DNA of 45,047 nt. It comes from Fimenecus sp964557975. Its GTDB lineage: Bacteria; Bacillota; Clostridia; Oscillospirales; Acutalibacteraceae. The notes beneath the pieces were generated by a model. The model worked only from the letters and a program-made list of their open reading frames with translations, was not told the DNA's origin and did no database searches. The position numbers and the translations under genes are program-made. The stretch is taken from the NCBI GenBank assembly GCA_964557975.1, contig CAZLCG010000012.1:1-45047 (forward strand), in the 5' to 3' direction. Of this stretch, positions 31,964-41,585 are shown piece by piece; the first letter of the stretch is position 1, and every line of letters begins with the position of its first letter.

Positions 31964-32018
31964 TTTTCCCACAGTATTGTTCAAAAATTATGAATTTTAA
32001 AAAGGGGGTAACAGACAA

Positions 32019-32429
32019 ATGTCATTTTCAAACAGCTATCGGCATACGCTTGACACAAAAAAACGTCTGTTTATTCCCGCAAAATTCAGAGCGGTTTTGG
32101 GTGAAAGCTTTTATCTTTATTATGATGAGAGCCTTCCGTGCATAGCGGTTCTCAGTGAGGAAGAATGGGAAAAGAAAAGCCAAAAGGTTGAAGAAAGCGG
32201 CGACGTCGATTGGCAGCGTTTCTTCTTTTCAAATGTCGTTTCCGTCGAGCCGGACAAACAGGGCAGAATCACCATTAAAGCTTCCTTCTGCGAGGGCGCA
32301 GGGCTTAAAAAGGATGTTGCCGTTGTCGGCGTGGGAACCAGAGTTGAGATTTGGGACGCCGACAGGTACGACGCTGAAATGGAACAGGTAAGACATTCTT
32401 ACAAGCGTTTCCCGAGTGTTATTAACTGA
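32019..32429 (+). CDS. mraZ: Transcriptional regulator MraZ
   Basis: MraZ is an AbrB-like DNA-binding protein that represses the dcw cluster. The 136-residue protein shows the doubled swapped-hairpin layout, with NSYRHTLDTKKRLFIPAKFRAVLG in the first half and SVEPDKQGRITIKASFCEGAGL in the second, each with the conserved D-x-K/Q-x-R segment. It is slightly shorter than the usual 143. An AAGGGGGT ribosome site precedes the ATG. It heads the cluster, and the GTGGTGGA repeats lie upstream as expected for autoregulation. Confidence 0.96.
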   Translation: MSFSNSYRHTLDTKKRLFIPAKFRAVLGESFYLYYDESLPCIAVLSEEEWEKKSQKVEESGDVDWQRFFFSNVVSVEPDKQGRITIKASFCEGAGLKKDVAVVGVGTRVEIWDADRYDAEMEQVRHSYKRFPSVIN

Positions 32430-32440
32430 TAGGGGAAGAT

Positions 32441-33361
32441 ATGGAGTTTTCTCATATTCCCGTTTTATTTAACGAGACAATAAAGTCGCTTGAAATTAAG
32501 CCCGACGGAGTTTATGTTGACTGCACGGCGGGCGGCGGCGGTCACTCCGCCGAAATTGCAAAAAGACTTACTTCGGGCAGGCTCATAGCCATTGACCGCG
32601 ATCCTGACGCGATAGCCGTTTTAAAGGAACGCTTTGACGGCGTATCTCAGGTTACGGTAGTCCACGACACATATAACCGTATTAAAGAGATTCTTGGCGG
32701 CGTAAAGGCTGACGGGATTATTGCCGACCTCGGCGTAAGCTCTTTTCAGCTTGACGATGCTTCAAGGGGCTTTTCGTTCCGTAAGGACGCGCCGCTTGAT
32801 ATGCGGATGAGCAAAACGGGCAGAAGCGCGAAGGACTTGGTAAACGAGCTGTCTGTCGGAGAGCTTACGAGGATTATAAGAGAATACGGCGAGGAAAAAT
32901 ACGCCAACCGTATTGCAAACAACATAGTTTCGGCAAGGCAGACAAAAGAAATAGAAACTACTTTTGAGCTTAATGAGATCATAAAAAAATCAATGCCTCA
33001 AAAAGCAATGCGCGATAAGCATCCTGCAAGAAGGACGTTTCAAGCGCTCCGTATTGAGGTAAACGGTGAGCTTACGCAGCTTAACACGGCGCTTGACGAT
33101 ATGTTTGAGTGCCTGAACATCGGGGGTATTCTTTCGATTATTACCTTCCATTCGCTTGAGGACAGAATGGTTAAGCAGAGGTTTAATTCATTTGCCCAAG
33201 GCTGTATATGCCCGAAAGAATTTCCCGTTTGCGTATGCGGAAGAACGCCGAGAGGCAAAATCAAAATTAAAGGCGCCGCGCCCGGCGAGGAGGAATTGAA
33301 GGACAACCCCCGTTCGCACAGCGCAAGACTTAGGTCAATAGAAAAGCTTAGAGAAGATTAA
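32441..33361 (+). CDS. rsmH: 16S rRNA m4C1402 methyltransferase
   Basis: RsmH (MraW) methylates N4 of C1402 in 16S rRNA. The SAM-binding DCTAGGGGHS motif and the conserved LGVSSFQLDDASRGFSFR segment are both present, as is the C-terminal RNA-binding end HSARLRSIEKLRE. At 306 residues it is normal. It starts 11 nt after mraZ, as in most dcw clusters, and is followed by ftsL. Confidence 0.97.
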   Translation: MEFSHIPVLFNETIKSLEIKPDGVYVDCTAGGGGHSAEIAKRLTSGRLIAIDRDPDAIAVLKERFDGVSQVTVVHDTYNRIKEILGGVKADGIIADLGVSSFQLDDASRGFSFRKDAPLDMRMSKTGRSAKDLVNELSVGELTRIIREYGEEKYANRIANNIVSARQTKEIETTFELNEIIKKSMPQKAMRDKHPARRTFQALRIEVNGELTQLNTALDDMFECLNIGGILSIITFHSLEDRMVKQRFNSFAQGCICPKEFPVCVCGRTPRGKIKIKGAAPGEEELKDNPRSHSARLRSIEKLRED

Positions 33362-33389
33362 ACACCGCAATTAACGGAAAGGGGAGCTT

Positions 33390-33953
33390 ATGGCGACGGG
33401 AAAATATGATATGTATGACGGAATAGATTTTTCAATGTTCGAACCGAGACAGTCGTCATACGAAAAAAATGCTGCCAGAAAAATAGAAACAGCTCCGAAG
33501 CGTGAGCAGAGCGCACAGCAAAAGCCCCGAATGGAGCTTATCAGACAGCCGAAAAAATCAAAAAAAGAACTAAAGAGAGAAATGAGGACGACAGCCCTTA
33601 GGAGCGCAAAGATAATAGCAATTTCCGTTTTCTTGCTTTCAATGCTTGCGGGTCTGTTATACGGACGGCTTAAGGTCGACGAGCTTGACCGTGAGATCTC
33701 GGCGGCGCAGGCAAATATTTCCGCCGCGGAAAGCGAGAACGTAAGGCTGAATATGCAGCTTGACTCAATGATATCCCTTGAACATGTCGAGCAGTACGCC
33801 GAAACAAATCTCGGTATGGTTAAAATGGAAAGCTATCAGATAGAATACATTGACCTTTCGGGAACGGATAAGGTTACGCTCTCGGGCGGCAAAACGCTTG
33901 ACAGTGAAGCCGATTCCTTAAAGATGAAAGTACTTGCATATCTCGGCAGATAA
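33390..33953 (+). CDS. ftsL: Cell division protein FtsL
   Basis: The 187-residue protein has a long basic N-terminal cytoplasmic tail, one membrane helix (about residues 71-92) and a coiled-coil segment (DELDREISAAQANISAAESENVRLN) outside. This is the FtsL layout, and the position between rsmH and the transpeptidase gene is that of ftsL. The sequence itself is weakly conserved in this family, so the call leans on architecture and context. FtsL joins DivIB and the division transpeptidase in the divisome. Confidence 0.85.
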   Translation: MATGKYDMYDGIDFSMFEPRQSSYEKNAARKIETAPKREQSAQQKPRMELIRQPKKSKKELKREMRTTALRSAKIIAISVFLLSMLAGLLYGRLKVDELDREISAAQANISAAESENVRLNMQLDSMISLEHVEQYAETNLGMVKMESYQIEYIDLSGTDKVTLSGGKTLDSEADSLKMKVLAYLGR

Positions 33954-33965
33954 TTAAATAAAATT

Positions 33966-34038
33966 ACAACGAGGGTTAGACGGTCGGGATAAACCGAAAC
34001 GGGGATTTATCCTAATCTCAGTTCTTAACTCTCGTTGT
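33966..34038 (+). other. Structured RNA element between ftsL and the PBP gene
   Basis: A 13-bp closing stem (ACAACGAGGGTTA with TAACTCTCGTTGT, one G-T pair) encloses an inner perfect 7-bp stem (GGATAAA with TTTATCC). No T tract follows, so it is not a standard terminator. It could stabilise or process the mRNA, or bind a protein. No known riboswitch or Rfam shape is recognised. Confidence 0.6.
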
Positions 34039-34094
34039 TGTATCATAATGAAAGCAAAAAATCGGTTTTTCAGTATTTTTAGGAGTATGCGCTT

Positions 34095-36299
34095 ATGAAA
34101 ACAAGGTCATTTAAACAGTTAAGCTATCGGGCCGCAATAACGCTCGTCATACTCTTTTCGGCGTTTGTCATTTGTATCGGAAGCCTTGTCAGAGTGGCGC
34201 TTGTTGACGGGGAGGAATATAAGCTTAAAGCGGAGCAAAATCAGCTGCTGGACACGACCGTATCGGCCGAAAGAGGTACGATTTACGATTCAAATATGAA
34301 CGTGCTTGCAAAAAGCGCCTCCGCGTGGCTCATTTATATTGTTCCCTCAAAAATACAGGATGATACGCAGCGCGCGCAGGTTGTGTCTATACTGTCCGAA
34401 ACCCTCGGGATAGACGAGGCGATTATAAGCGAAAAGGCAAGCCGAGACAGCAATTATGTTAAAATCGCCGGCGAGGTCGAGGAAAATGATAAGGACACGA
34501 TAAAGGATTTTATAAAAGAAAACAAGCTTACGAGCATTGTCGGCATAGATCCCGATACAAAAAGGTATTATCCTTATTCCTCGTTTGCCTCGACGATTAT
34601 AGGCTTTGTTAACTCCGACGATGAAGGCAACGCGGGTATAGAGATGAAATACAACGAGGAGCTTACGGGCACCTCGGGCAGAATAATTACAGCTATGAAC
34701 GCCCGTCAGAATGTTATGTCAAGCGAGTATGAAACGACCTACGAGGCAAAGCAGGGTGCGAGCCTTGTCCTGACAATTGACGAGGTTATCCAGTACTACC
34801 TTGAGCAGGCTCTTGATCAGGCTATTGCCGACACGGGCGCAAAATACGCTTACGGCATTATAATGGACGTAGATTCGGGCGCGATACTCGGTATGACCTC
34901 GAAGCCCGATTTCGACCTTAATAATCCGAATGTAATTTCAAATCAGACCGTTGCGGATCAGCTTGCCGCGATTCTTGACGAAACGGAACGCTCAACGGCA
35001 ACGCAGAACGCAAGGTTTGCGCAGTGGCGAAACAGAACCATAAGCGACACCTATGAGCCCGGCTCGGTCTTTAAAACGGTGGTCGTTTCAGCGGCGCTTG
35101 AGGAAGGCGTTGTCGATCTTAACACCACATATACCTGTACAGGCGGCATTCAGGTAGCAAACCATTACCAAAAGTGCTGGAAGGCGGGCGGACACGGCAC
35201 CGAGAACCTGACTCAGGGGCTTATGAATTCCTGCAATCCGTTCTTTATAACAATCGGTCAGAAGCTCGGCGCCGAAAAATTCTATAAATACTTTGAAGCG
35301 TTCGGCTTTACCGAAAAGACAGGCATAGATTTGCCTGCCGAGGCAAGTCCCGTTGCCGATGTTACCTATCATTCGCTTGAATCGCTGGGTATTGCCGAGC
35401 TTTCGTCGAGCTCCTTCGGTCAGACGTTTCAGGTTTCGCCTATTCAGGTCATTACGGCGATTTCGGCGATTGCCAACGGCGGAAAGCTTATGCAGCCGTA
35501 TGTGGTTGACAGCATACTTGACTCAGAGGGCAATGTTATCGATAAAACAACACCCGTAGTTAAAAGGCAGGTTATATCCGAAAAGACGGCGTCTGTCGTC
35601 GCGGAAATGATGGAGCAGGTCGTTTCGGTAGGAACGGGTAAAAACGCGTATGTCGCAGGCTATCACGTTGCCGGCAAAACGGGTACTTCGGAAAAAATCG
35701 GCAACGAGGGGGCATATATTGCTTCTTTTGCAGGCTTTGCGCCTGCCGACAGCCCTGAAATATCCATACTTATCGCTATAGACGAGCCTGTGGGGGCGCA
35801 TGGCGGCGGCGTGGTTGCCGCTCCCATTGCCGGCGAGATACTTGAAAAGGTGCTTACATATCTTAACGTTGAGCCTCAGTATGAGGACGATGAAATGAAG
35901 AATATATCCTCGGTAGCTCCTTCGCTTACAGGGAAAAGCGTGGCGGATGCGAAGCAGGCGGCTTCAGGGTATACCGTTAAGGTTGTCGGAAGCGGAAATA
36001 CGGTTGTTTCGCAGACGCCTGCGGCAAATTCGCAGATCCGCAGCGGCGGCGTAATAGTAATATATACGGACGACGCCTCCGCTAAGGTTACGGCAACCGT
36101 TCCCGACCTTTCAAATATGACTATGTCCGAGGCTAACAAGGCGGCTGTAAACGCAGGCTTTAACATAAGGTTCTCGGGAACAACAAATTCGACCGAGGTT
36201 GTGTCCTATAAGCAGAGCATTGCGGCAGGCAGCGAGGCTGAAACGGGAAGCGTTATAACGGTTTACTTTAAGTCAACCGTAAATGTTCAGGACGCTTAA
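34095..36299 (+). CDS. Division/sporulation transpeptidase (class B PBP, two PASTA domains)
   Basis: This membrane-anchored class B penicillin-binding protein cross-links peptidoglycan at the septum. After a membrane helix (about residues 12-36) and a dimerisation domain with ERGTIYDSNMNVLA, the transpeptidase domain has the catalytic Ser324 in SVFK, SCN at 379-381 and the KTGT box at 528. Two PASTA domains end the protein (about 612-670 and 673-732). SpoVD and PBP2b of B. subtilis have this arrangement, so this could be the vegetative FtsI-type enzyme or SpoVD; only one copy is in this cluster. All three motifs are intact. Confidence 0.93.
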   Translation: MKTRSFKQLSYRAAITLVILFSAFVICIGSLVRVALVDGEEYKLKAEQNQLLDTTVSAERGTIYDSNMNVLAKSASAWLIYIVPSKIQDDTQRAQVVSILSETLGIDEAIISEKASRDSNYVKIAGEVEENDKDTIKDFIKENKLTSIVGIDPDTKRYYPYSSFASTIIGFVNSDDEGNAGIEMKYNEELTGTSGRIITAMNARQNVMSSEYETTYEAKQGASLVLTIDEVIQYYLEQALDQAIADTGAKYAYGIIMDVDSGAILGMTSKPDFDLNNPNVISNQTVADQLAAILDETERSTATQNARFAQWRNRTISDTYEPGSVFKTVVVSAALEEGVVDLNTTYTCTGGIQVANHYQKCWKAGGHGTENLTQGLMNSCNPFFITIGQKLGAEKFYKYFEAFGFTEKTGIDLPAEASPVADVTYHSLESLGIAELSSSSFGQTFQVSPIQVITAISAIANGGKLMQPYVVDSILDSEGNVIDKTTPVVKRQVISEKTASVVAEMMEQVVSVGTGKNAYVAGYHVAGKTGTSEKIGNEGAYIASFAGFAPADSPEISILIAIDEPVGAHGGGVVAAPIAGEILEKVLTYLNVEPQYEDDEMKNISSVAPSLTGKSVADAKQAASGYTVKVVGSGNTVVSQTPAANSQIRSGGVIVIYTDDASAKVTATVPDLSNMTMSEANKAAVNAGFNIRFSGTTNSTEVVSYKQSIAAGSEAETGSVITVYFKSTVNVQDA

Positions 36300-36360
36300 A
36301 CGGGCTTGCCTGAAATAAAGAGAGTGTGAAAAGCGGATAGAAAATTATGGAGGTAAAACT

Positions 36361-37797
36361 TTGAAAATTTCCGAGCTTTTAAAAAACGTTAAAACCGAAA
36401 GCACGTTTGAGGACAGAGAGATTACCGACGTAACCGACAGATCCTCCGAAATCTCGAAGGGCTGTGTTTTCGTGTGCATAAAGGGCGCAAAATTTGACGG
36501 TCACAGCGTTGCGGCTGACGCTGTTAAGGCGGGCGCGGCGGCGGTAATTACCGAGCATGACGCAGGCGTTGAAAACCAGATTATAGTTGAAAATACACGC
36601 GACGCATATTCAAGGATTTGCGCAGCGTTTTACGGAAATCCCGCCGAAAAGCTCAAGCTGATAGGCATTACGGGAACTAACGGGAAAACCACCTCGGCGT
36701 TTCTGATAAGGAACATTTTTGATTCCTTAGGGGTGAAAACGGGACTTATAGGTACGGTAAAGAACTGTAACGGCGATAAGGAATATACCGCGTCGCTGAC
36801 TACACCCGACAGTAAGGATTTACAGCGGCTGTTTTATGAAATGGTGCAAAACGGCTGTGAATACTGCGTTATGGAGGTTTCCTCACAAGCGCTGGCTCAG
36901 GGCAGGGTCGACGGCTGTCACTTTAATATCGCGCTGTTTACAAATCTTACGCAGGATCATCTCGATTATCACGGCACATTCCGAAATTATGCGCGGGCGA
37001 AAAGAAAGCTGTTCGAGATCTGTGATACCGCTGTAATTAACGCGGACGACGGCTATGCGTTTGAAATGGTTGAAAATCTGCCGTGCAGAGTAATAACCTT
37101 TTCGGTCAACCGCGCCGACAGCGATTATACCGCTAAAAATGTCAAATGCTTCACGGACGGCGTGCAGTATGAATTGCTCACTCCCGACAGTATAGGCAGG
37201 GTCAACATAAAGATTCCGGGGCGTTTTACGGTTTATAATTCAATGGGCGCGGCGGTTTGCGCAATCACTGCGGGCGCGGATTTTGAAAGCGTGATTAAAG
37301 CGCTGTCGCTCTCAAAGGGCGTTCCCGGCAGGGTCGAGGTTGTCCCCACGGGAACGGATTATACCGTTTTGATAGATTACGCACATTCGCCCGACGGGCT
37401 TGAAAATGTTATTTCCTCCATACGGGAAACCACCGACGGCAGAATTATTACCGTTTTCGGCTGCGGCGGCGACAGAGATAAAACCAAAAGACCTAAAATG
37501 GGTAAGATAGTCGGGGATTTATCCGACGTTGCGGTTGTTACAAGCGATAACCCGAGAAGCGAAAATCCGTCTGCAATAATAAAGGATATTCTCACGGGAA
37601 TGACCGACTGTAAGGCTCAGACGGTAACCGTTGAAAACAGAACCGAAGCGATTAAATACGCTATGTCGGCGGCAAAGGCGGGCGATGTGGTTTTGCTTGC
37701 CGGCAAGGGACATGAAACCTATCAAATCCTTAATACGGGCAAAATACACTATGACGAGAGGGAAGTCGTAGCCGAAATATTGAAGGGTAACCGATAA
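36361..37797 (+). CDS. murE: UDP-MurNAc-tripeptide synthetase (meso-DAP ligase)
   Basis: MurE adds the third stem residue. The ATP loop GITGTNGKTT (Lys109) and the DNPR motif at 396-399 are visible. DNPR is the residue set that reads meso-diaminopimelate rather than lysine, so the wall is probably of the mDAP type, which agrees with mDAP being on the way to dipicolinate. The start is TTG with GGAGG about 7 nt before it. At 478 residues it is typical. The stop lies 1 nt from the murF start. Confidence 0.95.
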   Translation: MKISELLKNVKTESTFEDREITDVTDRSSEISKGCVFVCIKGAKFDGHSVAADAVKAGAAAVITEHDAGVENQIIVENTRDAYSRICAAFYGNPAEKLKLIGITGTNGKTTSAFLIRNIFDSLGVKTGLIGTVKNCNGDKEYTASLTTPDSKDLQRLFYEMVQNGCEYCVMEVSSQALAQGRVDGCHFNIALFTNLTQDHLDYHGTFRNYARAKRKLFEICDTAVINADDGYAFEMVENLPCRVITFSVNRADSDYTAKNVKCFTDGVQYELLTPDSIGRVNIKIPGRFTVYNSMGAAVCAITAGADFESVIKALSLSKGVPGRVEVVPTGTDYTVLIDYAHSPDGLENVISSIRETTDGRIITVFGCGGDRDKTKRPKMGKIVGDLSDVAVVTSDNPRSENPSAIIKDILTGMTDCKAQTVTVENRTEAIKYAMSAAKAGDVVLLAGKGHETYQILNTGKIHYDEREVVAEILKGNR

Positions 37798-37798
37798 A

Positions 37799-39163
37799 AT
37801 GAATCCACTTTCTTTAAGCCGAATAGCCGAATGGAGCGGCGGCACGCTGTCGGGCGGGGACGCTGTTATCGATAACATAAGCATTGACAGCCGTGAAATA
37901 AAAGAGAATACGCTGTTCGTTGCAATTAAGGGCGAACGCTTTGACGCGCACGACTTTGTTGCCGATGTCCAAAAAAACGGCGCGGCGGCGGTTATGTGCC
38001 ATAAAAAGGTTGAATGCTCAATACCCGTAATATATGTTGAGGATACATCAAAGGCGTTTTTGCGCCTTGCAAAGAATTACCGCAAATCTATCGGCGGCTT
38101 AAAGGTAATCGGTCTTACGGGGAGCGTCGGCAAAACCACGACCAAAGAAATGACTTATGCGGTTGTTTCGGCAAAATACAGAACGGTTAAGACGCAGGGG
38201 AATCTCAACAATGAAATAGGTATGCCGAAAACTCTTTTTACGCTTGACGGCTCAACCGAGGCGGCTGTAATAGAAATGGGAATGAGTAATTTCGGCGAAA
38301 TTTCAAGGCTTTCGGGCGCTTGCCTGCCCGATATAGGAATAATAACAAATATCGGCGTTTCGCACATTGAATACTTAGGCTCACGCGACGGAATATTAAA
38401 AGCGAAGCTTGAAATTCTTGACGGAATGAAAAAAGGCTCGACGCTTATATTAAACGGTGATAATGACAAATTGCAAACCGTCAAGCGCGACGATTATAAT
38501 ATCGTATTTTTCGGTATAGATAACGGAAAGGCAGATGTAAGAGCCGTTGAAATAAAAGAAAATGACGGCTGTACGGAGTTTGCGGTGCGCTATTCGGGCG
38601 GAACTCAAAAGGTAACGATTCCGACTGTCGGGATACACAATGTTTACGACGCTATTGCGGCTTTTTCGGCAGGTCTTGAGCTTTCTGTGGAACCGCAGAG
38701 AATTGCCGAGGCGTTATCGCGCTATGAGCCGTCGGGTATGAGACAGAGGATCAAAACCATAAACGGCATAACGGTGATCGAGGACTGCTATAACGCAAGC
38801 CCCGATTCGCAAAGGGCGGCTTTAAACGCTCTCTCATCCGTAAAAGCGGACAGAAAAATTGCGGTCTTGGGCGATATGCTGGAGTTGGGAGAGTATTCAA
38901 GCGACGCTCACCGAGAGGTGGGGGAGTATGCCGCCGAAAAGAATACGGATTTATTGTTCTGCTACGGTAATGAGGCGAAAAACATAGCAGAATCAGCAAA
39001 AATTAAAGGTGTAAAAGTAAAATACTTTACAGATAAATCAGCTCTTTTCACTGAGCTTTTAAAGGAATTGAGGTCGGGAGACGCAGTCCTTTTTAAAGCG
39101 AGCAGAGGAATGAAGCTGGAAGAAGTAATTGAAATGCTCTATAAGGAGTGGAAAAATAAATGA
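37799..39163 (+). CDS. murF: UDP-MurNAc-pentapeptide synthetase
   Basis: MurF adds D-Ala-D-Ala to the tripeptide, completing the cytoplasmic pentapeptide. It has a MurF N-terminal domain, the ATP loop GLTGSVGKTTTKEM (Lys112), the MGMSNFGEISRL segment and IEDCYNASPDS near residue 323. The 454-residue length is normal. The ATG follows the murE stop after 1 nt, and its last four bases overlap the mraY start, so all three are coupled. Confidence 0.95.
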   Translation: MNPLSLSRIAEWSGGTLSGGDAVIDNISIDSREIKENTLFVAIKGERFDAHDFVADVQKNGAAAVMCHKKVECSIPVIYVEDTSKAFLRLAKNYRKSIGGLKVIGLTGSVGKTTTKEMTYAVVSAKYRTVKTQGNLNNEIGMPKTLFTLDGSTEAAVIEMGMSNFGEISRLSGACLPDIGIITNIGVSHIEYLGSRDGILKAKLEILDGMKKGSTLILNGDNDKLQTVKRDDYNIVFFGIDNGKADVRAVEIKENDGCTEFAVRYSGGTQKVTIPTVGIHNVYDAIAAFSAGLELSVEPQRIAEALSRYEPSGMRQRIKTINGITVIEDCYNASPDSQRAALNALSSVKADRKIAVLGDMLELGEYSSDAHREVGEYAAEKNTDLLFCYGNEAKNIAESAKIKGVKVKYFTDKSALFTELLKELRSGDAVLFKASRGMKLEEVIEMLYKEWKNK

Positions 39164-40185
39164 AAACATGGGCGGCAATTACGGCGGCGGCTGTACTCAG
39201 CTTTGCAACAGCCGCGCTTTTGGGCTTTGTGATAATTCCGTGGCTTCGCAAGCTTAATTTCGGGCAGACTATTCTTGACATAGGTCCCGCTTGGCACAAA
39301 TCAAAGCAGGGAACTCCCGTTATGGGCGGTTTTATGTTTATAATCAGCACCGTTGTTTCGTTTGCGGCGGTAATTCTCACGGATTACCTATTGGGCGGCA
39401 ATCTGCTCGTCGGCGATATTATGGTTGCGGAATCAATCAAGATAAAGATTTTTGCAGGCGTCCTTATGGCTTTGGGCTTCGGGCTTATCGGCTTTGCGGA
39501 TGACTATATAAAGGTTGTCAAGAAAAGAAACCTCGGTCTTACCGTTAAGCAGAAGTCAATAGCGCAGGTGCTTGTAATTCTTGCATATCTCGGCGCGCTT
39601 TTTATGTCGGGCAATACCTATATGTATATTCCGTTTGCGGGAAATGTGGATTTGAAATGGTTTTTCTGGATTTTCGGTTTGGCGGTCATCTATGCTACCG
39701 TTAACGCGGTTAACTTTACGGACGGCGTCGACGGGCTGTGCTCATCGGTAACCGCCACTGCGGCAGTTGCTTTCGCGGTATATGCGTTTTTAAAGGGAAT
39801 TTTCGGCGTAAGCGTTCTCGCCTCGGCTCTCGCGGGCGGATGCTTGGGCTATCTTATATGGAATAAGCACCCCTCAAAGGTTATGATGGGCGATATGGGT
39901 TCATTGTTCCTCGGGGGAATGATTGTCGCGTTGGCATATGCGCTCGACGCTCCGCTTATAATACTGTTCATCGGGCTTATATATGTAATTGAAATGCTTT
40001 CGGATGTTATTCAGATAGGCTATTTTAAAGCAACTCACGGTAAAAGAATTTTCAAAATGGCGCCCATCCACCATCATTTTGAGATGTGCGGCTGGAAAGA
40101 GAATAAAATCGTTGCGGTATTTTCCGTTATAAACCTTATAGGCGCGGTAATAGGCGTTGCGCTGTTTTGGTACGGCTCGAAATAA
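39160..40185 (+). CDS. mraY: Phospho-MurNAc-pentapeptide translocase
   Basis: MraY moves phospho-MurNAc-pentapeptide to undecaprenyl phosphate, making lipid I. The protein has ten membrane segments, the catalytic Asp pair in ADDYIKV, NFTDGVDGL, the MGDMGSLFLGG loop and the MAPIHHHFE histidine cluster. At 341 residues it is full length. It overlaps murF by 4 bp. The next gene is ftsW rather than murD. Confidence 0.97.
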   Translation: MKTWAAITAAAVLSFATAALLGFVIIPWLRKLNFGQTILDIGPAWHKSKQGTPVMGGFMFIISTVVSFAAVILTDYLLGGNLLVGDIMVAESIKIKIFAGVLMALGFGLIGFADDYIKVVKKRNLGLTVKQKSIAQVLVILAYLGALFMSGNTYMYIPFAGNVDLKWFFWIFGLAVIYATVNAVNFTDGVDGLCSSVTATAAVAFAVYAFLKGIFGVSVLASALAGGCLGYLIWNKHPSKVMMGDMGSLFLGGMIVALAYALDAPLIILFIGLIYVIEMLSDVIQIGYFKATHGKRIFKMAPIHHHFEMCGWKENKIVAVFSVINLIGAVIGVALFWYGSK

Positions 40186-40236
40186 TTTTAATTTTAATAA
40201 CATAATTTTAATTCTTTAAATAGGGGCAAAGCTCCT

Positions 40237-40300
40237 GCAAGCTCGCCTGAAGCGGCGCTTGCGAACGGTTAAAGCCTGCGCGGGGACGTCCGCGCTCAGG
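40237..40300 (+). other. Two adjacent hairpins between mraY and ftsW
   Basis: The first is GCAAGC with GCTTGC (40237-40262). The second is CCTGCGCGG with CCGCGCTCAGG (40275-40300, two-base bulge, 6-nt loop). They sit in the 137-bp gap where murD would usually be. No T tail follows, so they are not clear terminators. This may be an mRNA-stability or pausing element, or the scar of a lost murD. Confidence 0.5.
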
Positions 40301-40322
40301 TTATACGGAAAGGAGAAAAGCA

Positions 40323-41570
40323 ATGGCGGACGCACGCTCGGCGCAGAAGAAAGAAACCGCAAAAAAAAGCGCGTTATCAAAATATTTAGCGGTCGGCAGC
40401 TTTGATTTGCCGTTTTTACTGCTTGTTATTGTAATCCTTACAATCGGGCTTGTAATGCTTTTCTCGGCAAGCTACACCTACGCTTATTATAACAACGACG
40501 GCAACAGCGCGTATTATTTTAAAAGACAGCTTCTTTTTGCCGTGCTGGGCGTTGTCGCAATGCTTGCGGTTTCAAAGGTTAAATACGAATACTTTAAAAT
40601 ATTCTCTGTAATTGCGTTGCCCGTTTCCTGGATCCTGCTTGTAATTGTACTCATATTGCCTGCAAAGGTAGGCGATTTCCACCGATGGATTTATATAGGC
40701 TCCTTCTCCTTTCAGCCCTCTGAAATAGCGAAGCTTGCGCTGATAATGTTTTGCGCGTGGGGTATGGAGAGAAACCACAATAAAATAATAGGTAAAACAG
40801 CTAATAAATCGGAGTTTGCAAAGACGGTGGAAAGGGTTACAAACGGCAGAATCGTTATTTACGATTCCTTTGTCCAGCTTTGCATTTACGGTATAATAAT
40901 AGTTATTACGGCAGGGCTTGTATACCTCGAAAATCACCTTTCGGGTACGCTTTTGATGCTCGGCATAGGCGTTGTTATGATGTTTCTGGGCGAGTTTAAA
41001 AAGCATTGGTTTGTTATGATTGTGATAATCGGCGTAATAGCGCTCATTGTCTTTATTTCCAACCCCGAATTGCTTGAAAAGTACGCGGGCGAGCGAATTA
41101 CCGCGTGGCTTGATAAGGATTACGAGCCGAGGGGCGCGCGCTGGCAGACTAACAATTCGCTTTACGCAATAGGCTCGGGAGGTCTTTTCGGAACGGGACT
41201 CGGCAATTCAAAGCAGAAGCATCTTTTCGTTTCCGAGCCTCAGAATGACTTTATATTTGCAATCGTCTGCGAGGAGCTGGGCTTTATCGGTGCTTCGTTT
41301 ATAATCCTTCTGTTCGCGCTTCTTGTTTGGAGAGGCATTTATATAGGCATACGCGCAAAGGATCGCTTCGGCGCACTGCTCAGTATGGGCATTGTTTTCC
41401 AGATCGGTATGCAGACGGCTCTTAATATCGGCGTTGTTACGGATACGCTTCCGAATACGGGTATCAGCCTGCCGTTTTTCAGCTACGGCGGCACGTCGCT
41501 TATGATGCTGTTATTTGAAATGGGTATGGTTCTGTCGGTTTCAAGATACTCGAGGATACAGAAAAAGTAA
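40323..41570 (+). CDS. ftsW: Septal peptidoglycan glycosyltransferase FtsW
   Basis: FtsW is a SEDS-family enzyme that polymerises lipid II at the septum with its class B PBP partner. It has about ten membrane segments. SEDS marks are VGDFHRWIYIGSFSFQPSEIAKLALI, LYAIGSGGLFGTGLGNSKQK, the PQNDFIFAIVCEELGF block with the catalytic-site Asp/Glu residues, and LPFFSYGGTSLM near the C-terminus. The 415-residue length is normal. AAAGGAG precedes the start by about 9 nt. Confidence 0.95.
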   Translation: MADARSAQKKETAKKSALSKYLAVGSFDLPFLLLVIVILTIGLVMLFSASYTYAYYNNDGNSAYYFKRQLLFAVLGVVAMLAVSKVKYEYFKIFSVIALPVSWILLVIVLILPAKVGDFHRWIYIGSFSFQPSEIAKLALIMFCAWGMERNHNKIIGKTANKSEFAKTVERVTNGRIVIYDSFVQLCIYGIIIVITAGLVYLENHLSGTLLMLGIGVVMMFLGEFKKHWFVMIVIIGVIALIVFISNPELLEKYAGERITAWLDKDYEPRGARWQTNNSLYAIGSGGLFGTGLGNSKQKHLFVSEPQNDFIFAIVCEELGFIGASFIILLFALLVWRGIYIGIRAKDRFGALLSMGIVFQIGMQTALNIGVVTDTLPNTGISLPFFSYGGTSLMMLLFEMGMVLSVSRYSRIQKK

Positions 41571-41585
41571 AAAAGAGGGCAAATG

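Larger units (their letters stand above)
31694..32018. other. Intergenic control region of the dcw cluster
   Basis: This gap holds the terminator of the CapA-family gene, an A-rich stretch, a strong promoter and two MraZ-like repeats. No coding region is seen. Confidence 0.75.
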
